38,668 nt of DNA, taken from positions 1 to 38,668 of IMG/VR virus record IMGVR_UViG_3300034684_000440; one strand, 5' to 3'. This document shows, in pieces, positions 24,163-32,022 of this stretch. Below the pieces are notes generated by a model that was not told the origin of the DNA, did not search any database, and saw nothing but the letters and a program-made list of their open reading frames with translations. How positions within the stretch are numbered: the stretch's first letter is position 1; each line of letters starts with the position of its first letter. This stretch comes from a virus. Made by a program: the position numbers and the translations under genes.

Positions 24163-24192
24163 AAAAAAAAGCACCCACCGAAGTAAGTGCTT
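24163..24192 (-). terminator. Terminator-like hairpin before the portal gene
   Basis: AAGCAC and GTGCTT form the stem around a 12-base loop. On the minus strand the stem is followed by eight T bases, then GCCC, then the portal ribosome binding site. It has the form of an intrinsic terminator and lies only about 15 bases upstream of the portal start. It could end the transcript of the cassette at 24250-25627. Confidence 0.75.
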
Positions 24193-24249
24193 CATGAGAA
24201 AATGATGATGATTGTTCAGTCTATTAGACCTGGTTCAGTGACTCGTACA

Positions 24250-24951
24250 TCAGGGATGCGTATTTTCTTCTTCCGTTTCGTCGAGGAGGATCTGGTAGCC
24301 GGTTTCCTGTTCCACGAGATCTGCAAAGGCCTGCAGTACATGGTCGACTTCAGCCTTGGAACACATGGATTCAAGATTTATCCGACTAACAACGAAGGCG
24401 GCGTCGGGAACTTTCTTGACATACGGCTCACCCCCATTTCCTTTAAGGACTTGGCTAATCCTCATGATCTCTGCTTTCTCGTCTTGGATTACATCCGTCC
24501 CATCATACTCAAACCAGATTGCTCGCCTGTTTTTATTCCAGATGGCAAAGGAAAGCAACACGTATGATTCTGACTCCGCTGGGGTATTGAAGTCCTTCGT
24601 TTCTGGCGCGGAATCGACATTGGTGGTACCTAAGAATCCGTCATCCATGACCTGCACAATTGAGAAACAACTGTATTTGGTTTCGGTTGGAATGCCTGTG
24701 AAATAGTACATGTACATGTATGTCGGGAAATAATCCCAACTCCGTAGACAACCTGTAAATTTCTGGTCTGCATAGTCGTCCAATGCTGGTATATGCCTTC
24801 CGATCGAAGCTGAAAATAATTGTTTACCTGCAATTTCCGAGTATTTGATTCTTGTACGGATGTAATCAACCATCTCAACGATGCTGTGTTGTACTTCGTA
24901 TGCAAGCCTGTAGGCTTTTCTGACATTCTGATACAGTTCCTTCCTGTCCAT
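24250..24951 (-). CDS. Unknown protein, partner of the nuclease at 24956
   Basis: A 233-residue soluble protein with many Tyr and Asp residues (WDYFPTYMYMYYFTG) and an acidic end (ETEEENTHP). I do not recognise the family. It starts 4 bases after the nuclease stop, with GGAGG inside the nuclease 3' end and 7 bases before the ATG, so the two are coupled. The pair is inserted between large terminase and portal, where phages usually have nothing, and looks richer in AT than its neighbours. Confidence 0.7.
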   Translation of the reverse strand: MDRKELYQNVRKAYRLAYEVQHSIVEMVDYIRTRIKYSEIAGKQLFSASIGRHIPALDDYADQKFTGCLRSWDYFPTYMYMYYFTGIPTETKYSCFSIVQVMDDGFLGTTNVDSAPETKDFNTPAESESYVLLSFAIWNKNRRAIWFEYDGTDVIQDEKAEIMRISQVLKGNGGEPYVKKVPDAAFVVSRINLESMCSKAEVDHVLQAFADLVEQETGYQILLDETEEENTHP

Positions 24952-24955
24952 TCCA

Positions 24956-25627
24956 TTACCTCCTGAAAATCAGGTTGCGATAGTCTCCAGGGGTTTCTAT
25001 CACATAGTCTGCAACCCAAGGTTTATCTTCGAGCCACTTGTAGCTTCTGAATCCGAACAGGTTGCATGCAAGCAGGAGGGAATCCACGACTCGCCGATCA
25101 CTCCCCGTTAACCTTTTTCGCTTGTCGATGAGCACTGCATGCAGGCTGACCCAGGAGCATTTGACAACCGTCCGTTCATGCCCTATGAGCCCAATCGTTT
25201 GATTTTGTAGATTGTTGCCATTGCCTCCCAGGGAAATGAGGAATGCTGGTCTGTCTGCAAGGCCACAGTTGTTTTCGTAGGCAATCAACTCACGTTCCCA
25301 TTGGTCTTGGTCTTGGCCTGACGTATCAAACCGCTTGGCTTCCACAATCAAATCCGCCTTGGAGAAGCGTAGAAAAACATCCGGCTCTATGTATTGTTCA
25401 TGGTCTGTCCCTTCGGCATTCCATTGTGGCCAGAATTCGTAGTGCTCAAGTACTCCCAAGTCCAAAGGCAGCACTTTCCTGTCATGGCAGGCTTTTCTCA
25501 GTACTTCCCACATCAATCGGTCAGGAAGATGCAGCAGTGCATCGAACATAGTACTGGTCCTGGGATCTTCCTTGGTGATGTCCTGGTTGTTTTTTCGCTT
25601 TATGCTATGAATCATGGCTGATATCAT
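24956..25627 (-). CDS. PD-(D/E)xK nuclease-like protein
   Basis: A 223-residue protein with a likely PD-(D/E)xK active site: Pro82-Asp83 in EPDVFLRF, and Glu96 and Lys98 in IVEAKRF, followed by a Gln/Trp helix (QDQDQWERELIAYENN). This spacing is typical of restriction-like nucleases. The start is uncertain: ATG codons at 25627 and 25615 both have weak ribosome binding sites after the terminase stop at 25654. With its partner at 24250 it is probably a cargo pair with a defence or DNA-processing role. Function is inferred from the motif only. Confidence 0.65.
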   Translation of the reverse strand: MISAMIHSIKRKNNQDITKEDPRTSTMFDALLHLPDRLMWEVLRKACHDRKVLPLDLGVLEHYEFWPQWNAEGTDHEQYIEPDVFLRFSKADLIVEAKRFDTSGQDQDQWERELIAYENNCGLADRPAFLISLGGNGNNLQNQTIGLIGHERTVVKCSWVSLHAVLIDKRKRLTGSDRRVVDSLLLACNLFGFRSYKWLEDKPWVADYVIETPGDYRNLIFRR

Positions 25628-25653
25628 ACCATGATATTTCTTGGGGCAGGCAA

Positions 25654-27255
25654 TTATATGAACAGGATTCCCCGGTTCTCGTAGACCGATTCGCGCAAGT
25701 CGTTGCCGCACCTGATCGCCCGGTCCAGCGCCATGATCGCAGCAACCGCCCCGTCGATCTTCTCGGTGGACTTCTGCTTGTCGGGCTTGATGTTCCCCGC
25801 CGGGTCGGTTCGGATGAAGATGTTGTCCATCATCCACCTGAGGACCGGGTGGCCCCCGTGTGCGATCCCCCTGCCCAGCACCAGCTTCATCAGCTCCTTG
25901 GTCGGGGGGCTCATGTCCTTGAAGCCCTGGCCGAAGGGCACCACCGTGCAGCCCATGCCCTCCAGGTTCTGCACCATCTGCACGGCCCCCCAGCGGTCGA
26001 ACGCGATCTCGCGGATGTTGTACTTCTTGCCGAGTTCGCCGATGAACTGCTCGATGAAGCCGTAGTGGACCACGTTGCCCTCGGTGGTCTGGATGTGGCC
26101 CGACCGCTCCCAGACGTCGTAGGGCACGTGGTCGCGCCGAACGCGAAGCTGGAGGCTTTCCTCGGGGATCCAGAACCAGGGGAGGACCACATACCGGTCA
26201 TCCTCGTCGCGGGGAGGGAACACGAGCACGAAGGCGGTGATGTCGGTGGTGGAGGAGAGGTCGAGGCCTCCGTAGCAGACCCTGCCTTCAAGCTCCTCGG
26301 CATCGACGGGGAAGTTGCACAGGTCCCATTTTTCCATCGGCATCCAGCGCACCGCCTGCTTGACCCATTGGTTGAGCCTGAGCTGGCGGAACACGTTCTC
26401 CTCGCCCGGGTTCTGCCTGGCGCTTTCGCAGGCCGCCTTGACCTTCTCAAGGGTGATGGTCTCACCGAGGGAGGGATTGGCCTTCATCCATGTCTTTGGA
26501 TCGGTCCAGTCGTCGTTCTCCTCCGAGCCGTAGATGACCGGGTAGAAGGTCTTGTCGTGTTTGCGGCCTTCGATGATGTCCTTGGCTTTCTGGTGCTGCT
26601 CGTAGCAGATGGAGTGCTGGTCGGTGCCCGCGGTGGTGATCAGGAAGAACAGCGGCTGGGCCCTGGCATCGCCCGAGCCCTTGGTCATGACATCGAAGAG
26701 CTTTCGGTTGGGCTGGGTGTGCAGCTCGTCGAAGACGACCCCGTGGATGTTGAACCCGTGCTTGGAGTAGGCCTCGGCGGAGAGCACCTGGTAGAAGCTG
26801 TTGGTCGGCAGGTACACGATGCGCTTGGTGGCGGAGAGGATCTTCACGCGCCGGTTCAGCGAGGGGCACATGCGCACCATGTCGGCTGCCACCTCGAAGA
26901 CGATGGAGGCCTGCTGTCGGTCGGCGGCGCACCCGTAGACCTCGGCGCGCTCCTCGTGGTCGCCGCAGGTCAGCAGCAGCGCGACCGCGGCCGCGAGCTC
27001 GCTCTTGCCGTTCTTCTTGGGGATCTCGATGTAGGCGGTGTTGAACTGCCGCCACCCGTCGGTTTTGACGATGCCGAACAGGTCGCGGATGATCCGCTCC
27101 TGCCAGCCGAGCAGCTTGAAGGGCTTTCCCGCCCACACGCCCTTGGTGTGGCAGAGGCATTCTATGAATCCCACCGCCCGGTCGGCCTTGGTCTCGTCGT
27201 AGGTCGAGTCCCCTGCCATGAAGGGCGTGGGAGTGTGCTTCTTCGGTTTCGCCAT
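25654..27255 (-). CDS. terL: Large terminase subunit
   Basis: A 533-residue packaging motor. The ATPase domain has its Walker A motif at residues 79-86 (PKKNGKSE) and Walker B at 173-178 (VVFDEL). The nuclease half includes GGLDLSSTTDIT near residue 300 and the acidic EKIDGAVAAIMAL near the end. It cuts the concatemer and pumps DNA into the head. The start at 27255 has GGGAGGA just upstream and is preceded by a terminator-like hairpin. The small subunit lies about 6 kb away, with several other genes between. Confidence 0.95.
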   Translation of the reverse strand: MAKPKKHTPTPFMAGDSTYDETKADRAVGFIECLCHTKGVWAGKPFKLLGWQERIIRDLFGIVKTDGWRQFNTAYIEIPKKNGKSELAAAVALLLTCGDHEERAEVYGCAADRQQASIVFEVAADMVRMCPSLNRRVKILSATKRIVYLPTNSFYQVLSAEAYSKHGFNIHGVVFDELHTQPNRKLFDVMTKGSGDARAQPLFFLITTAGTDQHSICYEQHQKAKDIIEGRKHDKTFYPVIYGSEENDDWTDPKTWMKANPSLGETITLEKVKAACESARQNPGEENVFRQLRLNQWVKQAVRWMPMEKWDLCNFPVDAEELEGRVCYGGLDLSSTTDITAFVLVFPPRDEDDRYVVLPWFWIPEESLQLRVRRDHVPYDVWERSGHIQTTEGNVVHYGFIEQFIGELGKKYNIREIAFDRWGAVQMVQNLEGMGCTVVPFGQGFKDMSPPTKELMKLVLGRGIAHGGHPVLRWMMDNIFIRTDPAGNIKPDKQKSTEKIDGAVAAIMALDRAIRCGNDLRESVYENRGILFI

Positions 27256-27275
27256 GTTCCTCCCATCCCCCGGGC

Positions 27276-27303
27276 AAAGAAAAAGGACCCGGTCCGGGTC
27301 CTT
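27276..27303 (-). terminator. Terminator-like hairpin before terL
   Basis: AAGGACCC pairs perfectly with GGGTCCTT around a five-base loop. The minus-strand stem is followed by TTTTTCTTTGCCC, then the terL ribosome binding site. It is a good intrinsic terminator placed between DUF7678 and terL, about 20 bases before the start codon. Confidence 0.75.
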
Positions 27304-27324
27304 GCAGGCGGCGGGTGCCTGCTG

Positions 27325-27549
27325 TCAGTTGTATGTCTTTTTCAGGCTTTCGAGGGCCTGTTTGGTATCCGGGTCGCGGGGCCTGACGTCCCAGCCGCGG
27401 TCGTAGTTGCAGACGATTTTGCCGTCGCGCTTGAGCATCAGCTTGGAGATCCTCCCCTCGTCGATGCCGTAGTCCGAGCCCTCGCCGTACACCTTGATGC
27501 AGTACCTGAAAACACTCGCCCCGATCTCCAAAGTTCCTTCTTTCCACAT
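27325..27549 (-). CDS. DUF7678-like protein
   Basis: A 74-residue protein starting MWKEGTLEIGASVFRYCIKV and containing YGIDEGRISKLMLKRDGK and NYDRGWD. I recognise this as the small DUF7678 family that sits just upstream of terL in related phages; its function is unknown. The start has GGAGG 7 bases upstream. The 137 bases before it (27550-27686) are AT-rich and contain no gene. Confidence 0.75.
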   Translation of the reverse strand: MWKEGTLEIGASVFRYCIKVYGEGSDYGIDEGRISKLMLKRDGKIVCNYDRGWDVRPRDPDTKQALESLKKTYN

Positions 27550-27686
27550 GTCCTTGCCTCCGTGTCCGTTTTGTTGGTGTATATATGCCTCAAATCGGAA
27601 ACTATAGCAACTCATTGCAGGCAAATAAGTTAAAGATATACACAGTTGATTCTTGGATTCGGTGCGGCTGGCGGTGAAGGCTCCTG

Positions 27687-27866
27687 TCAGCCTTCGCCGG
27701 TGAGGATGAAGTGCACGTATTCCCCCGTGTCATCGTTTTCGAGGTAGGCGGCAAGCTCGGAGAATCCCATGTGCGAGGCGATCCACTGGACCGCCCCCGT
27801 GTTGAACATGTTCGTCAAGCCGGTATCCCGTATCCTGAGGATCTGATCCTTGATCTGCTCAGTCAT
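27687..27866 (-). CDS. DUF5049-like protein
   Basis: A 59-residue protein starting MTEQIKDQILRIRDTGLTNM and ending GEYVHFILTGEG, which matches the small DUF5049 family of phage proteins. Its function is unknown. It is easy to miss because it is short. Its ATG overlaps the stop of the cyclotransferase gene by 8 bases, so it is co-translated with it. Confidence 0.8.
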   Translation of the reverse strand: MTEQIKDQILRIRDTGLTNMFNTGAVQWIASHMGFSELAAYLENDDTGEYVHFILTGEG

Positions 27867-28305
27867 CGCCGGCCTCCATCGATTCCATCACCGCCTGCTT
27901 GAGGACCGCCTCGTCGAAGCCGCAGTCGCGGTAGCCTTCGAGGATGGTGGTGTAGTAATGCACATCGGGCATCGCAAGCGGCGGCCCCTCGTTCATGACG
28001 TAGGCCATCGCAAAGAGCTCATCCCCGTCAAGGTTCACCGCCAGCCTCTTCTTGCGGTACAGGTGCGGGTGCCCCTCGTAGCGGTCCAGCGCCTTCTCGC
28101 ACTTCTCGGTGATCTCCCACAGGAGCACCGGGACGCTTGAGCCCCGCTTTCTCTCGATGGTTGCCACACCGCTGTGCCGGTCGCCTCGGAACAGCAGGCG
28201 GTAATCGCGCAGGGTCGCGGTCCCGATGACCGCCGCATCGGGGCAGCGCCTCCCCATCTGCTCGAGGTTCAGGTTGCTCCCGTAGGCAAGGTATACTTTC
28301 TTCAT
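27859..28305 (-). CDS. Gamma-glutamylcyclotransferase-like protein
   Basis: A 148-residue protein starting MKKVYLAYGSNLNLEQM, with the YGSN nucleotide-like loop and an acidic residue in DRYEG that matches the catalytic Glu of the gamma-glutamylcyclotransferase (GGCT/AIG2) fold. Family members cleave gamma-glutamyl amine bonds with formation of 5-oxoproline. In the phage group I know it usually pairs with an amidoligase, which is missing here. The start has AAGGAG 9 bases upstream; an upstream extension in the same frame has no good binding site. Confidence 0.8.
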   Translation of the reverse strand: MKKVYLAYGSNLNLEQMGRRCPDAAVIGTATLRDYRLLFRGDRHSGVATIERKRGSSVPVLLWEITEKCEKALDRYEGHPHLYRKKRLAVNLDGDELFAMAYVMNEGPPLAMPDVHYYTTILEGYRDCGFDEAVLKQAVMESMEAGDD

Positions 28306-28631
28306 CGCTTCAATCTCCTTCGATTGGTTTTCCACCACCCAAAGGGCAGTCGTCCCGCCGTCTTTCTCTCGTGAAAGCCCCGTCATCCCGATCCCGATCC
28401 CGAACCGTGTCGCCTTGTCCATGCCGCCTGTCTCTCTTTGGCGTGTTTTTCTTCATACTGTAGTAATCACTCAAAGCGGGATGGATGGCAAGTGTATATA
28501 TGAAAATAAGATATTCTAGTTTTTTTTATGATAAACAGATCGAATTCTTGTTGCCTTTTTTTGAGGCTTGCCTGACAATGCATGAGGCTTCCGACCGGGA
28601 TGCCAACAATGAGACAACCAAGGAGAAACAC
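28306..28631 (+). other. Divergent intergenic region, no gene seen
   Basis: This 326-base stretch separates the cyclotransferase (minus) from the plus-strand gene at 28632. It includes an AT-rich core (about 28490-28560) with runs of T and A. The plus-strand frame is open through part of it but lacks a good start. No promoter with correct spacing was convincing. Confidence 0.4.
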
Positions 28632-29330
28632 ATGGGCGACACCGATCAAATATTTGCGATGTACGCACAACCCGTTCCCAGGACGCTGGACGGCATCGAC
28701 ATGAAAACCTTCCAGCTTCTGATGGGCTGCGGCACGATAGACACGGTCAATCCGTCGCTTACCGTGCTGGGCCTTGGTGCGACGGGGAAGCCGTACGAGG
28801 CCGACCTCCTCGTCCTGGAGCTCAGCCCGCGCTCCCGGCGCGTGGCGGAGGCGGGGAGGGCCGCACTGGGTGACCTTCCGAGCTTCGGGATGGACCTTGA
28901 GCCGCTGTTCGCCCTGATGGGACCGGCCTGTCCGTCCCTGCTGCTCTCGCCTGTGATGCTGCCTCCGATGATTGTCCAGAAGCTGTATCACCTGTACTTC
29001 AGGTCCCGAGACGACGGCTTTCGGCTCCTTGAGGGAGTCAGGAACTGTCCCAACGACCCCTTCAAGCGGGTGAGGAGAGAAATGAGAGCCAAACATGCGG
29101 CCTCCGGACTTTTGGAGGACCGCAGGCTTGAAAGAGATGAGGCGACGGAACTGGCAGCGTCGTTGCTCAGGACCAAGGCCGTCGATATGGAATGGAAAGC
29201 CTTCATTCTTGCCTGGGACGAGGCCTGCAGCTCAGCCCTCGAAGCCGATCCCTCGGCCGATGTGATGAGCCTGAAGCAATTCCTTTCGGTCCATGCAGGG
29301 CTTCAGGCAACCTGCCGCCTCAAATGGTGA
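28632..29330 (+). CDS. Unknown plus-strand cargo protein
   Basis: A 232-residue protein starting MGDTDQIFAMYAQPVPRTLD, moderately hydrophobic in the middle (CPSLLLSPVMLPPMIVQKLY) and helical and basic later. I do not recognise the family. AAGGAGA lies 5 bases before the ATG at 28632. It runs against the phage late genes and its 3' end overlaps DUF4314 by 11 bases. It occupies the place where related phages carry an amidoligase gene, so it may be a replacement cargo gene. Confidence 0.65.
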   Translation: MGDTDQIFAMYAQPVPRTLDGIDMKTFQLLMGCGTIDTVNPSLTVLGLGATGKPYEADLLVLELSPRSRRVAEAGRAALGDLPSFGMDLEPLFALMGPACPSLLLSPVMLPPMIVQKLYHLYFRSRDDGFRLLEGVRNCPNDPFKRVRREMRAKHAASGLLEDRRLERDEATELAASLLRTKAVDMEWKAFILAWDEACSSALEADPSADVMSLKQFLSVHAGLQATCRLKW

Positions 29331-29586
29331 ACGGGCGCTGGAATATCTTGTTGCACGGGATCTGCTCGCCCGGTCGTTTGACGAGGTCGATGCCCGGCAC
29401 CACGCCCAGCGTCGAGCCGGTCTCCCAGTTCACATGCATCGTCCCGATGTCGTCGATATGGAGTACAACCCCTTTCGTCCCTTTCGGTGGTGCCTGTACG
29501 TCATCCATGCTTACCAACTCTACCGTACACCCCTCGGGGTACTGTTTTCTGAGGACCTCGATGCGTTTTTTGCCCATCTCATCCAT
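29320..29586 (-). CDS. DUF4314-like protein
   Basis: An 88-residue protein with the DUF4314 pattern: GCTVELVSMDD, GTKGVVLHIDDIGTMHVNW and STLGVVPGIDLVKR. This reads as a small SH3-like beta barrel; the function is unknown. The start at 29586 (MDEMGKK) has GGAGG 7 bases upstream. It is a regular member of the terS-to-terL gene block in related phages. Confidence 0.82.
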   Translation of the reverse strand: MDEMGKKRIEVLRKQYPEGCTVELVSMDDVQAPPKGTKGVVLHIDDIGTMHVNWETGSTLGVVPGIDLVKRPGEQIPCNKIFQRPFTI

Positions 29587-29649
29587 GGCTCTTCCTCCTG
29601 TCCGTATGCATTGATCGTTCACCTTCGCATGAATAGCAAGCCCCTTTCC

Positions 29650-30012
29650 CTAGGGCTGTGCCAACGCATCCAGGATGAGGTGCATCCGCCGTTGGTACTG
29701 GTCGTATTGGTGGGCAAAGAGCGGCAGTTCGTTCTCCCCATAGTCCAGCAGCTTGTCGGCATCCTCTTCGGTGATGCAGTACAAGCCGTTCCCGTATGAC
29801 CAGGTCAGCTCGGGAAAGGCTGGGATGACCGGGGCCTCGGGTGCCATCGATACCAGGACTTCCCGATATGGGTCATCGGCCGGTATGGTCGGCACGCTCG
29901 TGCAGCCGGTTGAGACGGTCAAGACGGCCGGCAACATCACCGCTTTGAGGACTTTCCATCTTTTCAGGCGGCGCCTCTTGGGTGATGGCGGTGATTTTCT
30001 GCTGTATCTCAT
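29650..30012 (-). CDS. Outer-membrane spanin-like lipoprotein (Rz1-like)
   Basis: A 120-residue lipoprotein. The N-terminus is very basic (KRRRLKRWK), followed by a hydrophobic stretch and a lipobox ending TVSTGC. The mature part starts TSVPTIPADDPY, with several Pro residues as in Rz1-type outer spanins. Its 5' part overlaps the inner spanin gene in another reading frame by 140 bases, a hallmark of Rz/Rz1 pairs. It would anchor in the outer membrane and link to the inner spanin to fuse membranes at lysis. This implies a host with two membranes. Confidence 0.7.
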   Translation of the reverse strand: MRYSRKSPPSPKRRRLKRWKVLKAVMLPAVLTVSTGCTSVPTIPADDPYREVLVSMAPEAPVIPAFPELTWSYGNGLYCITEEDADKLLDYGENELPLFAHQYDQYQRRMHLILDALAQP

Positions 30013-30163
30013 TGATCGTCCCCATTTCCTTGTCTTTCCGCTTTGCCGCATCCTCGGCCTTCCTTGCATCCTGCCTGAGGCTCTTGGTCTTGGATGCCTG
30101 CAGCCGTGTTATGCCCAGCAGTCCCAGGATGATGAGGATCAGCATCTGCATGATTTCATTCAT
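29873..30163 (-). CDS. Inner-membrane spanin-like protein (Rz-like)
   Basis: A 96-residue protein with a single N-terminal membrane segment (MLILIILGLLGITRLQ) followed by a charged coiled coil (LRQDARKAEDAAKRKDKEM). This matches inner spanins. It starts within the end of the holin-like gene (8-base overlap), with GAGAGG 7 bases upstream, and nests with the lipoprotein frame at 29650-30012. Confidence 0.7.
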   Translation of the reverse strand: MNEIMQMLILIILGLLGITRLQASKTKSLRQDARKAEDAAKRKDKEMGTINEIQQKITAITQEAPPEKMESPQSGDVAGRLDRLNRLHERADHTGR

Positions 30164-30467
30164 CGGCTTTCCTCTCCATGAATTTCCTTACGAGCGGCTT
30201 CCAGAACGCCATGCAGGCGGGAAGCTGCAGCAGGTAGATCGCCACCGTGTACAGGACCACCAGGTAGGGTGTGCTGTTCAGGTCCCCGACCGGCGTTGAT
30301 GCCGGTGCGACCCGGTAGGTCACGAACGCGAACAATGCAGAGCAGGCGAGGGCGACCAGCTTGATCTCGTTCTCGGTTGCCCTGTCTCTGCGTAGGCTCT
30401 TCTTGTACAGCTCCATCGCCAGGCCCAGGAATGCGGCGAAGGCGAGCAGTATGGCACTGAGGGTCAT
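30156..30467 (-). CDS. Putative holin
   Basis: A 103-residue membrane protein with about three hydrophobic segments (residues about 3-20, 37-55 and 68-88) and a charged C-terminus (VRKFMERKADE). Size, topology and position beside a spanin pair suggest a holin that forms lesions in the inner membrane. The ATG overlaps the upstream stop as ATGA. The holin call is inference from topology. Confidence 0.55.
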   Translation of the reverse strand: MTLSAILLAFAAFLGLAMELYKKSLRRDRATENEIKLVALACSALFAFVTYRVAPASTPVGDLNSTPYLVVLYTVAIYLLQLPACMAFWKPLVRKFMERKADE

Positions 30468-30769
30468 GTGTTCTCTCCCTTGCCGCCGAGCAGCGACAGG
30501 AAGTACTCGTCCATTTTCGCTTCCTGCTGTTCGCTCTCGCCGTTGATCTCATGGGTCCTCAGCGACTTGAAGATGACCTTGTCGTTCTCCAGTGCCATGA
30601 CCAGACCCACCTGGACCCTGGTGATGGTGGTCTTGATCTCCCTCAGGTCCTTCGCATAGCCGAGGCGGTCGTCGCTCCGCTTCGCCATGCGGTTGAGCAG
30701 CCATAATACGACGCCCCCCGACCCGAACAGGCACACCGAGATCGTTGCGGCCAGGGTGATCTCATCCAT
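30464..30769 (-). CDS. Small membrane protein, lysis-cassette member
   Basis: A 101-residue protein with one N-terminal membrane segment (LAATISVCLFGSGGVVLWLL) and a soluble, probably helical remainder ending LLGGKGENT. It could be a holin accessory or antiholin. The start at 30769 has GGAGG 6 bases upstream and lies inside the end of the methylase gene (8-base overlap). I do not recognise a family. Confidence 0.6.
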   Translation of the reverse strand: MDEITLAATISVCLFGSGGVVLWLLNRMAKRSDDRLGYAKDLREIKTTITRVQVGLVMALENDKVIFKSLRTHEINGESEQQEAKMDEYFLSLLGGKGENT

Positions 30770-32009
30770 CCTGTGCCTCCGATGGGCAGACTTCCCCGTA
30801 GGAGTAGTCCAACCCGTCGCGCTGGACGGTCACCCCTGCTGAGGATCCGACAAGCTCGATGTAGCGCCTGACGATCACATCGCAGTACTTCTCGTCCAGC
30901 TCGATGGTGCAGCATGACCGCTCGGTCTGCTCGCAGGCGACCAGGGTGCTGCCGCTGCCGCCGAAAGGATCGAGCACCAGCGTGTTGCTCATCGACGAGT
31001 TCATGATCGGGTAGGCCAGGAGGGCCACCGGCTTCATGGTAGGGTGGTCACCGTTCTTCCTGGGCTTGTCGAATTCCCAGATGGTCGATTCCTTGCGCCC
31101 GGTGTACCACAGGTGCTTGCCCTTCTTCTTCCATCCGAAGAGCACCGGCTCGTGCTGCCACTGGTAGGGCGAGCGGCCGAGCACCAGCGACTGCTTCTTC
31201 CAGATGCAGGTGCCCGACAGGTAGAAACCCGCCTCGCTGAAGGCCCTGCGGAAGTTCAGACCCTCGGTGTCTGCATGGAACACATAGATGGATGCGTCGT
31301 CGGCCATATGCTCTGCAGTATTGGTGAAGGCATCGAGCAGGAACTGCAAAAAGGCATCATTGCCCATATTGTCGTTCTTGATCTTGCCGGCCGAGCCCTC
31401 GTAGTTGACGTTGTACGGCGGATCGGTGACCACCAGGTTCGCCTTGGAGCCCGCCATCAAGAGCTCGAATGTCTCGGCCTTGGTGCTGTCGCCGCACACC
31501 AGCCGGTGCCTTCCCAGCTTCCACAGGTCCCCGCTCTTGGTGATTGCGGGCTTCTCGAGCTCCGCTTCCACGTCGAAGTCGTCGTCATGCACGCCCTCGG
31601 CAAGCGAGTCCTTGAACAGGTCGTCGATCTCGGCCGGGTCGAAGCCGGTCAGCGAGACGTCGAAGTCCTGCCCCTGCAGCTCGGTGATGAGAAGGGCCAG
31701 CTTGTCCTTGTCCCATTCGCCGCTGATCTTGTTCATGGCGATGTTGAGGGCCTTCTCCTTGTCGGTGTCCAATTCGACGAGGATGCAGTCCTCCTCCTCG
31801 ACTCCCATATCCTTGAGTACGTTCAGCCTCTGGTGGCCCGAGATGACGGTATTGTTGTTTGCTGCGTTGACCACGATGAGCTCGACGTAGCCGAATTGCT
31901 CCAGTGATCGCTTCAGCTTCTCATACTCGGGATCCCCGCTCTTGAGGGCCTTGCGCGGGTTGTATTTCGCCGGATTCAGATCCGACAGTCGCATCTTCTG
32001 TATTCTCAT
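30762..32009 (-). CDS. ParB-domain DNA methyltransferase fusion
   Basis: A 415-residue protein. Residues about 5-105 are a ParB/Srx-type domain (NPRKALKSGDPEYEKL, then VISGHQRLNVLKDMGV). Residues about 160-395 are an amino-methyltransferase domain with catalytic DPPY at 196-199, HPTMKP at 322-327 and the SAM-binding DPFGGSG at 347-353, the beta-type order. It would methylate adenine or cytosine amino groups in phage DNA. It lies 13 bases after metK, which supplies the methyl donor. The start has GAGAGG 9 bases upstream. Confidence 0.92.
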   Translation of the reverse strand: MRIQKMRLSDLNPAKYNPRKALKSGDPEYEKLKRSLEQFGYVELIVVNAANNNTVISGHQRLNVLKDMGVEEEDCILVELDTDKEKALNIAMNKISGEWDKDKLALLITELQGQDFDVSLTGFDPAEIDDLFKDSLAEGVHDDDFDVEAELEKPAITKSGDLWKLGRHRLVCGDSTKAETFELLMAGSKANLVVTDPPYNVNYEGSAGKIKNDNMGNDAFLQFLLDAFTNTAEHMADDASIYVFHADTEGLNFRRAFSEAGFYLSGTCIWKKQSLVLGRSPYQWQHEPVLFGWKKKGKHLWYTGRKESTIWEFDKPRKNGDHPTMKPVALLAYPIMNSSMSNTLVLDPFGGSGSTLVACEQTERSCCTIELDEKYCDVIVRRYIELVGSSAGVTVQRDGLDYSYGEVCPSEAQDG

Positions 32010-32022
32010 GGTGTGTTTCCTC

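Noticed and set aside
25849-27633. Plus-strand frame of 594 codons opposite terL
   Set aside because: It is antisense to a well-supported large terminase gene; composition (Val, His, Gly, Leu) is typical of a GC-rich shadow frame, and it has no binding site.
28490-28560. Promoter for the plus-strand gene at 28632
   Set aside because: TATGAT and TATATG-like boxes exist, but no -35 box has correct spacing.
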